From the NCBI GenBank assembly GCA_022577435.1, contig JAKOON010000033.1:2057501-2121500 (forward strand): 64,000 nt of DNA. Direction: 5' to 3'. The translations under genes were made by a program, and so were the position numbers. The notes beneath the pieces were generated by a model. That model was not told where the DNA came from. It was given only the letters and a program-made list of their open reading frames with translations, and did not search any database. Every line of letters begins with the position of its first letter. Positions within the stretch are counted from its first letter, which is position 1. Below are positions 12,685 to 26,600 of the stretch, piece after piece. This DNA is from Embiotoca jacksoni (taxonomy: Eukaryota > Chordata > Actinopteri > Embiotocidae).

Positions 12685-15600
12685 GTACGTACACCAAAAA
12701 ATGGCCCACTCCATTTGTGTTGCTGCAGGGGGTTGGCGCTACTTCCTCTGTTTGGACTTCCTCCACTGCAACCATCACTCACACGAAGCGTGTTGGTGAA
12801 GCGCCGGCAGACAGAACCACGTCAAATGGTACAAGAACTGTCATCTTCAAATTATACACTATTTTATAATCATAATAACACCGTATGTTTTAAATTGTTT
12901 TGAGTCGTCCGTTTTGTTTGTTTGTTTGATGTCGTACGTTTTAGTAATGGATTGATTTACGTTGAAAAAATTGTGAATAAGCTAAATAAAAGGGACAAGT
13001 GGTGGGATTTTGGACTCTAAAAGACAAAAGAAGAGTCTACTTTGACCGAATGGGGCAAACAGAACTGGGGGATCTAAAAAAAAAAAAAAAAAAAAAAAAT
13101 CTGTATCTCATGGTCTTCTGGTTGATATGATTTTAAAACTGCATAAATGAAGATTAAAGATGCTTCCACAAATACAGCGTGAATAGTTTTTGCAGCTGAC
13201 CTGCGGTTGGAGAGTTTGGTGGACTTCACTTTACAGTGCCGTTAACTCCTTTCCTTTCTTTCCCTTTCTAAAAATAACTCTCATTATTGTCACACCATTT
13301 GCTTCTTCAGTCCTGCTAATCGACTTGAAGCTCGGATTGATTTTCTCCCTTAATTCAGGTAACTCTCTGCTGGACTCCTGCTGGCAGCCCAACGCCTGGG
13401 CACACCAGTGTGAAACAATGACTGAATTAAATAACACGGGTCAGATCCAACAATAAAACCTTTTTCATTTTCTGTTTGAAAACACACAGTCATCAATAAT
13501 TCACCGTGTGGAGTCACGGTTTCTCTCCTCACGCGCGTTCTTTACGAACCCTCCGACTATCCCCGAGAATAAGGAAAGGAAATTATTTTTACAATGCATG
13601 CCATCAAAAAAATACTTGTAAATGAATGCAAGAAAACACGTGCATGCTACGGCTGGCTTTACATAACGCCAAACAGTGTTTACGTATGCAGCATCATGAT
13701 GAATCTGTGTGATGTTTACTTGAACATTAGAGCTACACTGTGTAATTACATTTTGCCTTGGAGGCTGAATGTGACCTGAGAGTGAACACGGCATGAAGTA
13801 GTTCATTCTATATTTACACGTGGTTCATAAATAGAAACACGCAGGCCAAACATGATAAATCGTTGTTTTACATGATATCCGACATCCTTTGTAGATAACG
13901 CCTGATGATAAGGCACCAATATGACATGCCAGCGTTGTGATGATTATGATCAGACCACAGACCGTTATGATACAACGCCAGCTGTAACTTTAACCTGACT
14001 TCACCACGATGTCGCTCCAACCGCTGATGGTCAAATTAACCGTTTAGTTGTAGTTTTTAGAACTAAAAGCCCGTTTTCATGTCATGTCTGAGCAAAGAAC
14101 TTTTCAAGGTCAAACAATGACGCCAGCAGTACAGCCTTAGTTTTAAACACTAAATTAGTGCCTGAGAAATCACAACATCAAAAGGTTGTAACACACTCTT
14201 TTTGTACAGATGATTCATTAAGGATCAAATCTGGATTGTTTTTTTTCTTTTCTTTTTTGAGGGATTAAGACGAGAAGTGTGACTGGATGGAAAAAGACAG
14301 ATAAGATAAAGGTGGGATCGGTTCGATCGGTTGGAGAGATGAAACACGAACACACAGCAGACACCGGAGGAGGGAACGAGACGCTTGGTTAAAATGTAAT
14401 TGCCTCTCAATGGAAGGAAAGATGGCTGCCGGCTGCCAAAGCGCTGACAGCTCAAACAAAGAGGTAATACTCAGATGCCTGCCGCACACACATTCATGTA
14501 TATATCGAGGAGTAAACAGCCAAACAAACAGGCCGAAACAGACGAGGGAGAGAACAAGTAGAGTCGAAGAACAACAAGACTGAATCCCACAATAAACAAC
14601 GGCAACAGACGAGTGATGAAACTCTGCGACGAAACAGAGAATGAGACGAGGAAAAACACTCCCGAGCTCCAACTGGTTATAAAAAAAGGATTAGCAGAGA
14701 AATGTAATGTATGGAGAACAGAGCCGGTGCAAGATAAATGTTTAAAAGAGTCGACTGGCTTGATGGAGGGAGATGGAGGCAGATGTGGGGACAGAAAGTG
14801 TGAAAATGATGTTAGTTTCAGAGCGAGACTGGATTTTACTATGAGGAGAGAAAAAAAAGGCCAGAAAAATACTATGTTGAATCATTTGCACGGGAGGACG
14901 GTGACGACACCAGACTGGACGGCATGCATATTTATGAGGTTGTAGGAGAGTGAGGACAGTAAGTTTTTTTTTATTATTCGGGACAGAGAGAAGAAAAAAA
15001 AAAAAAAAAGAGAAAGGCTGCACATGGGAGGAAAGTAAACGACAGAAGGTACACAAACAGAGAAGTGTGCACTGAAAAGGAAAACATGCAGATTAAAGAC
15101 GTAAAGATACTGCAAACAGTGAAATGTTGCACATTTATCATTACAACAACTACATAAAGGATTGTTCTCTCTTATGGGAATACACAGAGTGTGACACAGT
15201 GCCTATATCCTCAGAGCAGATGGCTGGTATCAACACCATCACTGTAGGACCACTGATTTATGGGTGAGCTAGTGAAAGTGCATAGATGCTATAGTATGTG
15301 AATATATTTGTGCTGCTGGGCATGTGGACTGTGTGCGTTTTGTGTGTGACCATATTGTTTGTTGTTTCTCTCTGCTGCACTTTTATCTCCCTGCTCTCCC
15401 CTCACCCCGCCCGGTCGAGGCGGATGGCCACCCACCTCTGAGTCTGGTTCCATCTTCCTGTTAAAAGAAAGTTTTTCCTTCCCACTGAAGCTCACGTAGG
15501 AACTGTTGAACCGTCGGTTTGTACCGTAATATGTGACTTTACAAAGTTGGCCCGAGATTACTTATGTTGTGATTTGGTCATTGACTGTATATAAAAGCGG

Positions 15601-16242
15601 GTGTAGTTTCTAGGTCTGAAAAATGAGGCCACCGAGAGTGCGTTAAGCTGCAATACCACCGAGGCCACTAGACTCCCATTCAACTTCTCTCGTGAAATAC
15701 GAACTCAAGGCCTCATAACGGCTGTTCACAAACCAATGGGTGACCCATATTTGACCAAATATGATGATGCCTTATCGATAAAGTCACATCTCGTGACACA
15801 TGTCAAAATCCACTCTGGGGAAGCTGTGTGAGTGCGAGTAACCGAAACAACAGAGGAACACCAGATCTGCTCCAGCAGGGCCTCACCATTAGCTGCGGTG
15901 AGGCTAAATAGGTCTGCTTATTCAGGCTACCTGAGGGAGCGTCAGCATCGCTTACATAACAGAAAAACCTGTGCGTTCTTGTCAGGGCCGGAGCCATGCT
16001 TATGTGTGAGCGAGCGCACAGTTGGGTCTTTCAGAAGGAAGTAATTTATCTTCCTCTTATATAAATAGCTCCAATGCAGAGTCCGGTGGGGGAAAAGGGA
16101 CAGTTTCTGAGCTTTGTAAGGAAAAAAAAAAAATCATAAATACTCTTCAGAATGAGTGGAGGGGGATTAAAGAAAGAGGGGACACCAGCTGGAGTAGATT
16201 TGAGGAGATTTTTGTAAGGCTACTTCCATTCAATAAATAAAA

Positions 16243-16330
<88 letters not shown>

Positions 16331-16707
16331 CCAAGTCAAGAGTCTCGCGAAGCGGGACACGGTGTGACTCTGAATTATTCATCCAAGGTACCGTCCAGTG
16401 AAATATTGATGCTCAGAAAATCCTCTAGTCATCTCTCCCTCACACACTTTGTTCTTTCACTTTCTTTCTCACCGGCAGTTCCTCCAGCAACTCTTTGTTC
16501 ATCACAGATAAGAGCAGGGAGACGGAGAAATGAAAATGAATATGGATTGTGACGAGCAAGAAGACGGAAGCTGAAGAGTATAAGAGATATTATGTCCTTG
16601 TATTAAACAGATTTTTGTTTTCCTCTTTTCATCTGTGCTGTCTCATTGTTGTTTCTCTCACACATCTCTATTTTTTGGCAAAAAAAAGATACATAACAAG
16701 AATAACA

Positions 16708-16757
<50 letters not shown>

Positions 16758-19700
16758 TATATATATATATACATACATATATATGTATATATATATGTAT
16801 GTATATATATAACTGGGAAAGAACATGAAAAAAAAAAAGAGAAATATAAAATATATATATGCGAGAAACACAGATGGAAATAATAAGAGGAAGGAACGTT
16901 CAGAGTAGAATATACACTTTCTGTTTAGCCCAAATCAGGGAGAGCTATAAAAAAATAACATTTTAAAACTGGGTGACGATAAAGAAAAGCTTCTCCGAGT
17001 AGCGAGTGTGATTTCGGTTCAAATGCAATCTGCACCGCTGTGGTACGAAAATCGCATGATGTCATTGAAAGCAAAAACAATGCAACAGAAAAAAACATCT
17101 CACTGATTACTGGTGCATTTTTCTCATTACTGTTATTAAAAAGGGCTGCTCATTGCGTCTTTTACTTTTAAAACATGCAGGTGTTTAATAGATTATCGTC
17201 CATTTTTCCCACCAATACTTGAAAGAAAAGTTGAAATCCACTTATTCTCTTTCCTGCTGAGAGTTCGACGAGATGATCGACACCACGATTGTATCTGGAG
17301 GGTAAAATCTTTTAGCTACAACCTGCAGGTGGGTACCTTTGCTTAGCACAAACACTGGAAACAGAGGCAACTAAATCTGCCAACTGGAACCTCTCACGCT
17401 CACTAATTTGTCTAATCTGTCCTTTTACTTGAGCTGTGAAAATAATGACATTGCATCTGCTGGTTGCCGGGCAACTGAGCTGCCTTTGTGGATTGGAAGA
17501 TGTGAAAAAGATCCCAAAACTCTGCACGCACCCCAATCGACACGTGTCCGGCGAGACAATAATCTGTAAAGGCTACAAAACTTCACCAGTGCTCATCATT
17601 ATATAAATTTATCATCAAAACTTAATGACTTTTCAACATGTCCATATTGTGTTTTGTTTTGCTTGAAGATGCATCGTGAGCGAGGCAGAACTGCTGAGAG
17701 TAAAGGTGCAGAAATAAAACTCCTAAATGTGTAATTTTGATGACTGGGAAGGAGTTTAATCACTTTAAGGGACTTAAACTTGAATTTGGAAGTAAATATG
17801 AACAATATGAGCTCCTATTTTAAGATGCATGTATTTGTAAAATTGCTTTAAATTCATGAAATTCAAGCGTGTTTGTAGATAAGAAGAGCCATATGTGAAC
17901 GCCATAACTTATTCCCACTTATTTATGCACATTTGTAAATCTGGCATACATTTGGCCCAAACTTTTGAGACGCATTTTTCTTTGACTATTTTCTGGCGAC
18001 AGCAGTAAGCGGCCGAACTAGATGCAAATGCACCGCAGATCAGAACAACAGTGAGCGGCCACACAAGTAGGAAAGACGAGAGACAAACGGAGTTTTGAGG
18101 GAGTTGGTGAGCATCAGAACATTTTGCAAAGCACGGCAGTTTCTCGCTCTCTTCGTCTCGGTGCGATTCAAGCGCACACACAAAAGCCCCTTCTTCTCCA
18201 GCCAGAGAGACAATTAACCCCGGCTTAATGAGCAACGCAGGGGGAAACAACTGCCTCCCAGAGATAGATAAATATTTCACCAGCTTGTGTTTGTACCCGC
18301 AGCCCGACGACGAGAGTACAGAAAACCAGGCCACATTCATGCCGAGCGTAACTCTTTCAAAGTTCTTCGCTCTCGCTTTGTCTCATGCAGAAACCAACAG
18401 CAGAGATTGAAGGACGTGCGGGAGATGTTTCTGCTTCCGAGAGTGCGTTGACCACAAGAGGAACAGCGTGTTAAAATATGCAGTTTTACAATCTCTGGGA
18501 AAGGAAAAAGAGAACAATGATTTCAGAGGAAAAAAACAAAAAAACAGACAGATGCACTTTCAGAGGCTGTTTTACATCTTACGAGTATGTGGAGGTATTT
18601 TTAGAGACAGGTCTTGTTCTTCATCCGAGTGGCACTGCGGGACGCTTATTCCAAGAAACAGCGTGAAGGAAGAAAAGCGCTGAATGAAAATCAAAACTGC
18701 CTGAACCAACACAATGGCCTGCTACTCTGGCTCATTTACAAACGCGTCCTCTCGGAAGACAGCAGTCATCAAAATGTGTTATTTCCATCTCTGGCCCCAT
18801 TTTCAAAATAAAAAGGGTGGGGGGGGGTCAAAGTAAAAGCCGAGGGGGGTGCAACCAACATGCGGAAGCAGTAAGATCCAAATGGCTGTCGCAACTCAAA
18901 AGATTCAAACGTACGCAAAACTGTTACAGGGAGATCAAATGAACCTCATGAAGGAATCCAGTCATTGTTCTTGCAAATAGTCTTCAAAGCACAACAAAAA
19001 GAGAAAACAACAAAGTCAGCTAACTCACAAGCATCCATAAAAGTTGCAGCTATTAATAAAGCTGTGGTTTACTGTATTAATAGACTATTGACACGGCAAC
19101 TTTTGTCCGATTAATTACAACATAAAATTACAACTGCAAGCAATGATCTGCGGGCCCTCGCAGCTGCACGTCGGGGATCCAGCGGGTCGGGGTCGGGAAC
19201 GGTTGTTCAAAATATGACCGGCATTTTCAAAGTCAAAACTGACTTATGACTTTTTTTTTTAAGTCATAACAAAGCGGGGAATTGAACCTTCTGGCTGAGA
19301 GGCAGCAGTGCTAACCACTGCGCCAACAATTTCCAGGAGTTGGACTCCATTGTGACAAATCTTTGGCTCACTGCAACCTACAACTCCACCGTCCATAAAT
19401 ATTCGTTCAAATGTGACCAAAATTGCCGCCGACATTCTTATAGTAGGATAGTAGATATACGTGTTTTCAAGGGGATCTGCAGTGATATTAAATATCTTCC
19501 TGTAATGTGTAGTGTATGGAAAACCTTTTCAAATTCTCCAAACGTTTCAACTTCACTGAAAGTTGAATCACCATCAACAGGCTAAAGTGGAATCTGAACC
19601 ATTAATAGCAGCCTTGGTGAAGTAGAATCTTCTACCTGTTGAGTTAACCAGACTGTCGGTTGAGTCTCTGGAAGCTCTGAGTGAACTCCGTCAAACACTT

Positions 19701-22700
19701 TCTACTGCCGCGACTTGTCCTCCGGCGCCGAAGATAGTCCAGCGGTCTACGACGCCTCCTCCGAGCTGGAAACGACCTCATGAAGACACGGGTTCGAGCC
19801 CCGCCGAGGTAACACACACACGGTTCACGGTTTACCCGCCGAGGTAACACACGCACGGTTCACGGTTTACCCGCCGAGGTAACACACGCAAGGTTCACGG
19901 TTTACCCGCCGAGGTAACACGCAAGGTTCACGGTTTACCCGCCGAGGTAACACGCAAGGTTCACAGTTTACTGAGGGCGAGTCCCCTTAATAAGCCACAC
20001 GGTTCACGGAGGGCGAGACCTCCTAAGGCGAGTCCCTCTAAGGGTAAGCCACACAGGTTCAGGTTTGTATGTGCAGTCATACTAATACCAAACCAAAGGT
20101 CAACAACAACAAAAAAGTTTAAGTGACTTCTTTTTTCCCCATTGTCCACTGGTTAGAGTAGTAGTAGAAGTAACTTGAGGCATGTCAGTTTAGAAAAAGG
20201 TCATACTCCAAAAAGCGATAAAAAAAAAAATTAAAAAAAAAAAAAAAGTCAGTCATGTATAGAGTATAGCCAGGGCAATGCAGCTAAGTTTGATGTTTCA
20301 CCGTGACACAGGAAGTTGATGTTTAAGGTCAAACGATGCTCCAAACCTCACGAAACATGCGTCAGGCACCAACTTGAGTTTTTTAAGATGTTAAAGCCGC
20401 CAAAAGAGGAACGAGATCGAGAAAAAAATTAAAACCAAGCAGGAATATGCGGACCTTGGCGTGCTGCACGTCGGGGAACCGGCAGCCCCGGCCCCAACCC
20501 GCTGGATCCCCGACGTGCAGCGTGCGAGGGCCCGCATATCAACGCTTGCAGTTTTAATTTTGTACACGTGTCCCAATTTGTTGTTACTTCCGATCAAAAG
20601 CACTCGCATATCCAACAAGTCAGGTCATCTGAAACAAAAACAGACCTGAGAAAGATGGACAGGCAACATCTTGGATGTTTGAGCCTTGAGAGGAAGCATT
20701 GGGATCTGCTTTGCTAGACATAAAAAAAACACATTTATTCATGGTTTAGTCAATCTAATTATACAAGAATCTTGACTGCTTGATACTCCGTCCATCCCTC
20801 AGAGAGGCGACTTCATTCACTCTGTCCTTTTTTTTTTTTTTTGCTCAGACTCGCGCCGCTCGCCGCTACGCAACCGTTTCTTAATCTTTGACAGATTCTC
20901 CATCCATCAGCCGTCTCTCGAGGGAAGGTCAGTGCAACCTTCAATACTTAATTTCATCTCGTCTCCCTGCCCTCCCGTCTCACTTCGCTTGGAGTCTTGC
21001 TTAGAGTGATGACTGGCTGTAACAGTTCATGGACCGCCGAGGCCTCGTTAGGATGCGCTTTAACGACGACGGCTAAAGCTGAGAATGAAGCAGAGGGACA
21101 GACTCAGACCTGATGGGTAGGAGCAATCCCCCAGCATTTTAAAATGGTTTAAAAAAAACAACAAAAAAAAAACACCATCACGTAGGGAGTGTGGAAATCG
21201 AAAAAAGCTCGCCAGTGTTACCTTCCAGCAAAATAAGACCGCTTTAAACATAAGGTCACCAAAGTGGACAGACAAAGAAAAAGACAGCAGAAAGAAAAAA
21301 CAAAAACAAAGAAAGGTGTGAAGCAGAAAGATAACACTGGAGCAGAACACAGGAAGAGCGGGTCTGGTGGGAACTCAGAGACAGAAAAATCGGGAATGAC
21401 GGCGAGGGGGGAGTGTAAGGTGAGATAAGGTGAAATTGTGTTTCTCTCTTTCTCCTCCATCACAGGCTCGCCTGATAAGTGATGTCTGACAACAGAGGTG
21501 ACAGGGGAAAACTGTCATCTAAAGCACTCCCATCCATCTGGGCATACACTGTTTGGGTGTGGGTGGGTGTGTGTGTGAGCTGCAAATGTCAAGAGGGTGA
21601 ACATGTGGGCGTGCGAGTTAGCGTGAGTGCGTACAAGTCTGGAGGACAAAAATGAAGCTCAAGAAAAGCAGCTGCATGTTGTTATTGTCTTGTTTATGTT
21701 CAGAGTTGACATGTCTATTACTGGGCTGACCAAATATCCACAAATCTACAAACTTCACCGACTGCAGAGAGCAGTTATGTGGATGTGAAGATATACAGGT
21801 TTAAAACGTTCCTTTTTAATAGAGGTTATAGTTCGGGCGCCACAGGTGAACCATCCATTAGTTACGCTGCTATAAGCCTACAGGTCACTTTATTTCATAA
21901 CACTGATGTTGTACTGTATTTGCTTGTTATTTTTATTTGCTTGCTGTATGTAATTCTGGAATCCGTGTTACGTGGGGATTTTACACTTTAAATAAAATGT
22001 AATTGCAGTCCAGAAACCAGATGAACTTTTGAACTCTTAAGGACAAACAGAAGCTCATGAAATAGGCGATGTTAGAGGCTTTGTGAGGAAGTGACCACTC
22101 GCAGTTAGTAAGTGAGCTACTTTAACTAGAGAGGTGGATAACCCGCCAGCCAACCCGCCAGCCAACGCCAACGTTTAGCTTCAGTACCATTGACCCGTGT
22201 GTCTTAGCGGTCTGTGAACATTCCTCTTTTATGTTGGTTTTAATCCATTTTTTTCCTCATCTTCCAGAACTGTCTTGACAGTCCAGTTCTGCTTCAACAG
22301 TGCAAATTCCTGTGTCAAAATTGACCAAGTTGAACTGGAATGCAAAACATTTGCATTAATCTGTTTTTGCCTCTGAAAGAGAATTCCACTGATTGGAGCA
22401 ATTCAGGCAAAATGTGATTTTAAGCACTGGTGTGAGTGGGCCCACATACTCATCAACAGCTGATTGCAGTAAGTTGCCAACAGATGTGCCGATGCACCCA
22501 CAAAAGGGAGGGAGGAGGACACGCATTATAAAACACACACATTTTTAAATTCCCTTTCGTCTGTTCTCTGCTATCAATGTACATACTCACAGAACTGAAG
22601 TTACATCCAACTAACTTCTACGTTGTATGAATGGAGACTCTTGTGTACTTTGTTGAGAAGTTAATCAGCTTGTTGCAACCGTCTGTATTAAATGTAACCA

Positions 22701-23374
22701 AGTCTCTCCAGCTCCATGTCATTTTTGCAGCAATTCTGACATGTTAAAATTACTCCAACATTGAGGGAGGATGGAGGCTGTAATTGAACTACTATTCACA
22801 CTCAAGTACAACCATATGCACGACTAAGCAGCAAACTGGGTGTTTGGTTGTTGATGGTTGATGGTTATAATTTCCCCTGCATCGATTTTTCCCATATAAA
22901 GGTTTTTCCTTTTTAAATTTGTGGTAACTCACTGGACTTTAAATGTTTGAAAATGTAATGGCTGCTTCAGTAAGTGTGAGCCAACTGAAATTAACCAAAC
23001 AGAGCAGGTGTTGACGAGATGCATCCTCAGTCTGTCTTTTGACGGCTGGCTTATGGAAATAGACAAAGCCAAGAGCTCCCAGAGTTATTGACTAAGGCTG
23101 AAGGAGGACGAGTCTTTCTCGTCTCTGCTCGTTTGAATCCGAGAAACTGCTCCCAAAAATAAATTAGATGCAGTTACAAAGGTCCGTGTCAGTATTTACA
23201 GAGACACTTTAGTGCTATTCTTTTGTGTGCAACATGATGGTGTGAATTATTCTGGGCCGCCGGGCGTGTGCGTGTGTGTGTGTGTGTGTGTGGTCGGGAT
23301 GAGCCTTTTCACACCTGCCGCCTCCCTCTTGGACCACGGCACTGTGACGGATTGTCTCATCGCCGTTTGGAGAC

Positions 23375-23418
<44 letters not shown>

Positions 23419-23596
23419 GATGTGTGTTTGTGTGTGCACGCATCAAGGCCAGGTGTGAGACAGGTACAGCATTTCCTGGCAGGACCCAGAGCAGAAAGAG
23501 GAATGATGGGAGTCAGTGTAGGATGTAACAGCTTCTCTCAGCAGGCTGGGCCACGCCACTACAGCTCAACCTGACACAGACACAGACACAGACACA

Positions 23597-23635
<39 letters not shown>

Positions 23636-26600
23636 CCTATGCTTGCAAGCGTGTATGTTTTCCAACTAAAAGCACTGATAAAACCCATTTTTTTATCATT
23701 TTTTTTGTGATGGAAAAATAAAATATTGGCGATAAAGAGAAAGAAATGTTTAGTTAAACACTCTACACCAGTACCTCCCCCACAACAGGGGGATTGGACA
23801 AGCGCATACCGCCACACAATGCCCTGCTGCTTTTAATTACACTCACACCATTCGCCCAGCCACGCAGAGAGGGGAGGGAGTGACACAACACGCAGTATGA
23901 ACAAGTGAGGCAAAGACAAAAAAGCAGCTCCAGCCTGGATTAAGGCAGGAGCGCTGATGGAGACACGGCGAAAAGAAACATCAGGACAAACAAGAACACA
24001 TCAGTCTACACGGGGAGCCATAGGAGACAAATAGAAAGAGGCAAGCAATAAGAACTCCTCCCGCTGCAGGCCTCGCGTTGCATCATATCAACCCATCATC
24101 TGAACGAGAGCAATGGGAGACATCACCCACTGTCACTGCTCTGGCTCTTATCCGACCAATAACAACATCATTCTGCTTAGCAGCAACACGCCGAGTCAAA
24201 CCGTGGCAGAGCTTTTGATGTTCAGAGCTGCGATCAGAAGGCTGAAAACTCTCCACTGAATCACATACTGATGCAAAGTACAGTCTCCAGCCTCCCCCGC
24301 CTTGTTTACTACTTGTTTACTTCCAGTGCATACTTAACATATACTACAGTCTTTGTTTTGTTTTTGTGTGAAGATCTGCTAGAAAAACCTTATCTTAACA
24401 GTGCGGGTTTTAGGGGGAAGTACAGAATTTCTGACAGATCCAGATTACGATCAATGAAACAATCATCGTAGTAATTACACAAACAATGCTTAAAGGGATT
24501 TCGTTCATGTCAAATATAATCCAAATTATGCTTATCTTGCTGGTACTTACAAATAGCCCTTAAGATGTATTTGCTACAAACTCTGATCCGTTTGTTGCTC
24601 CAGATAAACAAAATGGTTTAGGTTTGTAGTGGAGCGACATCATTCAAGGGAGCTTAGAGCCGTGTAATACTATTCACACGTGATGTTTATTGAACCTCAC
24701 ATCAGAAAACATTACAGGCCCTGACCTCATTTTTCTAAATCAGATTTTTTTTAACGATGCATGAAAAAAAAAAAAATCCTACGTGAACACGCTGTTGATT
24801 TTCTTTTTCTTCTGACTCGATTGAAGTAGGCGGAGCTCAGGCTGGAGAAAGGTGATGTCACGTACTATTCTGCACCGACCGCATCAATCGGATGCTGGTG
24901 CATCTTCCCAATCCAGCTGCAGAGTGGGAGGAGCCGGTCCGTGCAAAAGCCCCATTCATTTTTTGAAATGTTCAGCGGCCTCTTCGCTGAAGAACTTCTG
25001 TGGCTTCGATCGGCATTAAAACTCTCCTAGACTGCAGCGATAAAACGTTTTGAACTCCCTCCCGTTCCGCTCCGTAGAAATGTAGCGCTCGAGGGTCACG
25101 GGTATTAAGAAAACATGATTTCTCAGAAGCTTTAACTGGCGGCTACAACATACACATGCGAGGTTGTTACGTTATCCGAGAGAGTGATTCCTTTTCGTCA
25201 TGCAGAAAAGATCATATACATTTTTTGTTCATACGGTGAAGGTGTTGTTATTTTATGTTTTTAAATCAAGATTTTCTGTGACAAGTTACTTTATTCTCAA
25301 GTTTTTTCATCCCGCCTACTCCTCAACTGAGCTTCTTTTTTCTGTTTAAAGCTTTTATGGTTTTAACGCCAAACTTCAATATCTATCAGATTTCATCTAT
25401 GATCCAAATGCACATCTTACACAATCCCACTGATCCGCCGTAATGAAATCGGTCCCGTACACCAGCTGAGGATGAATACAAACCAAATACCCTCGTGAGG
25501 ACGTTCAGACGAATGCCAAACCTTTTTCCAAGACTGACAGAACAATAATTTCGACAGGAAAATAATGAATTGTTTTAAGATGTCAGTAAATGAGTTATTT
25601 GACCATGCTGGTATGGTGGCTTCAAATGTATATAAAAACGACTATAAATTAGAGACATGGAAGAGCGAAGAAACACCCCCTGACAAGAATCATTACAACG
25701 GATAGACTAGTGAGTATTGTGCCCTCTCGCTCCGCGGGCTATATTATCTCCCATACGAGGTACACACACTGTCACAGTAATTACTATGACAGACAGGATG
25801 GCTTCTCATCGCCGTCCGGCCGACACGCGGTACGATTAATCAATCACGGCTCGTGACTGCGAGGAGGAAGGGGCGGGAGAGGGGGTGAGTGAGGGGGCGG
25901 GGAGGGGAGGGGGGAGGGTTCACCCTTCACGACAGGCAGAACGATCCATCACCTCTCCTCACATCCACCCGCTGATCCATCAAATCAATAGGCTTTGCTG
26001 AAGGAGAGAGAGCGAGCGAGAGAGTCTGAGGAGGGCAGTGATGGAGTGATCTGATCCCCAGAATAATCATGACGGACATCATGATGTGACACAAGATGGA
26101 GCTTACGAGAACTACATTAGTGCTGCGAGCAGAGCAGCCCTGCCAGTAAAGTTTATTAATAAACAAGACGACGGGTATATCAGTGGACTTCAGCGGCTAT
26201 GATGGTTGTGGTTGTGGATCAGACTGCACCACGTATTTGTCTTGGCATGGTGATAAATATGTCGAAGCGGCGTAAATCGTTGCCACGTCTTTGTGGAAAG
26301 ACGGCCAATAATAAAGTTATGATCCGGACAAATCATCACTCACACTCGTGCACGAGTTCATTATATGTTAGCTGTCTTTTGTTTACAAATGCACGCCAGA
26401 GAGCACTTTGTAATCCCATTGGTTGACATCAAGGATATAATAATAATAACAAAAGATTTTGACATGCTCGATTTTTCATCGGGGTGTCGTGTGGCGTTCC
26501 AGACGCCGTATCGGTGTTCTTCAATTATGTCACGCTACAAAACCCATTTGTCTTTCCTGACATTTATACTCGGGCAGATTATGAACTGGAAGTTTGTCGG

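Noticed and set aside
12228..12903. Open frames encoding long His-Thr or Cys-Val runs
   Set aside because: They are translations of (CA)n/(TG)n microsatellites in both directions; the same applies near 620, 6726, 16246, 23265, 32602 and 46609.
19797..19970. CRISPR-like array
   Set aside because: Direct tandem repeats without unique spacers in a vertebrate genome; it is a minisatellite.
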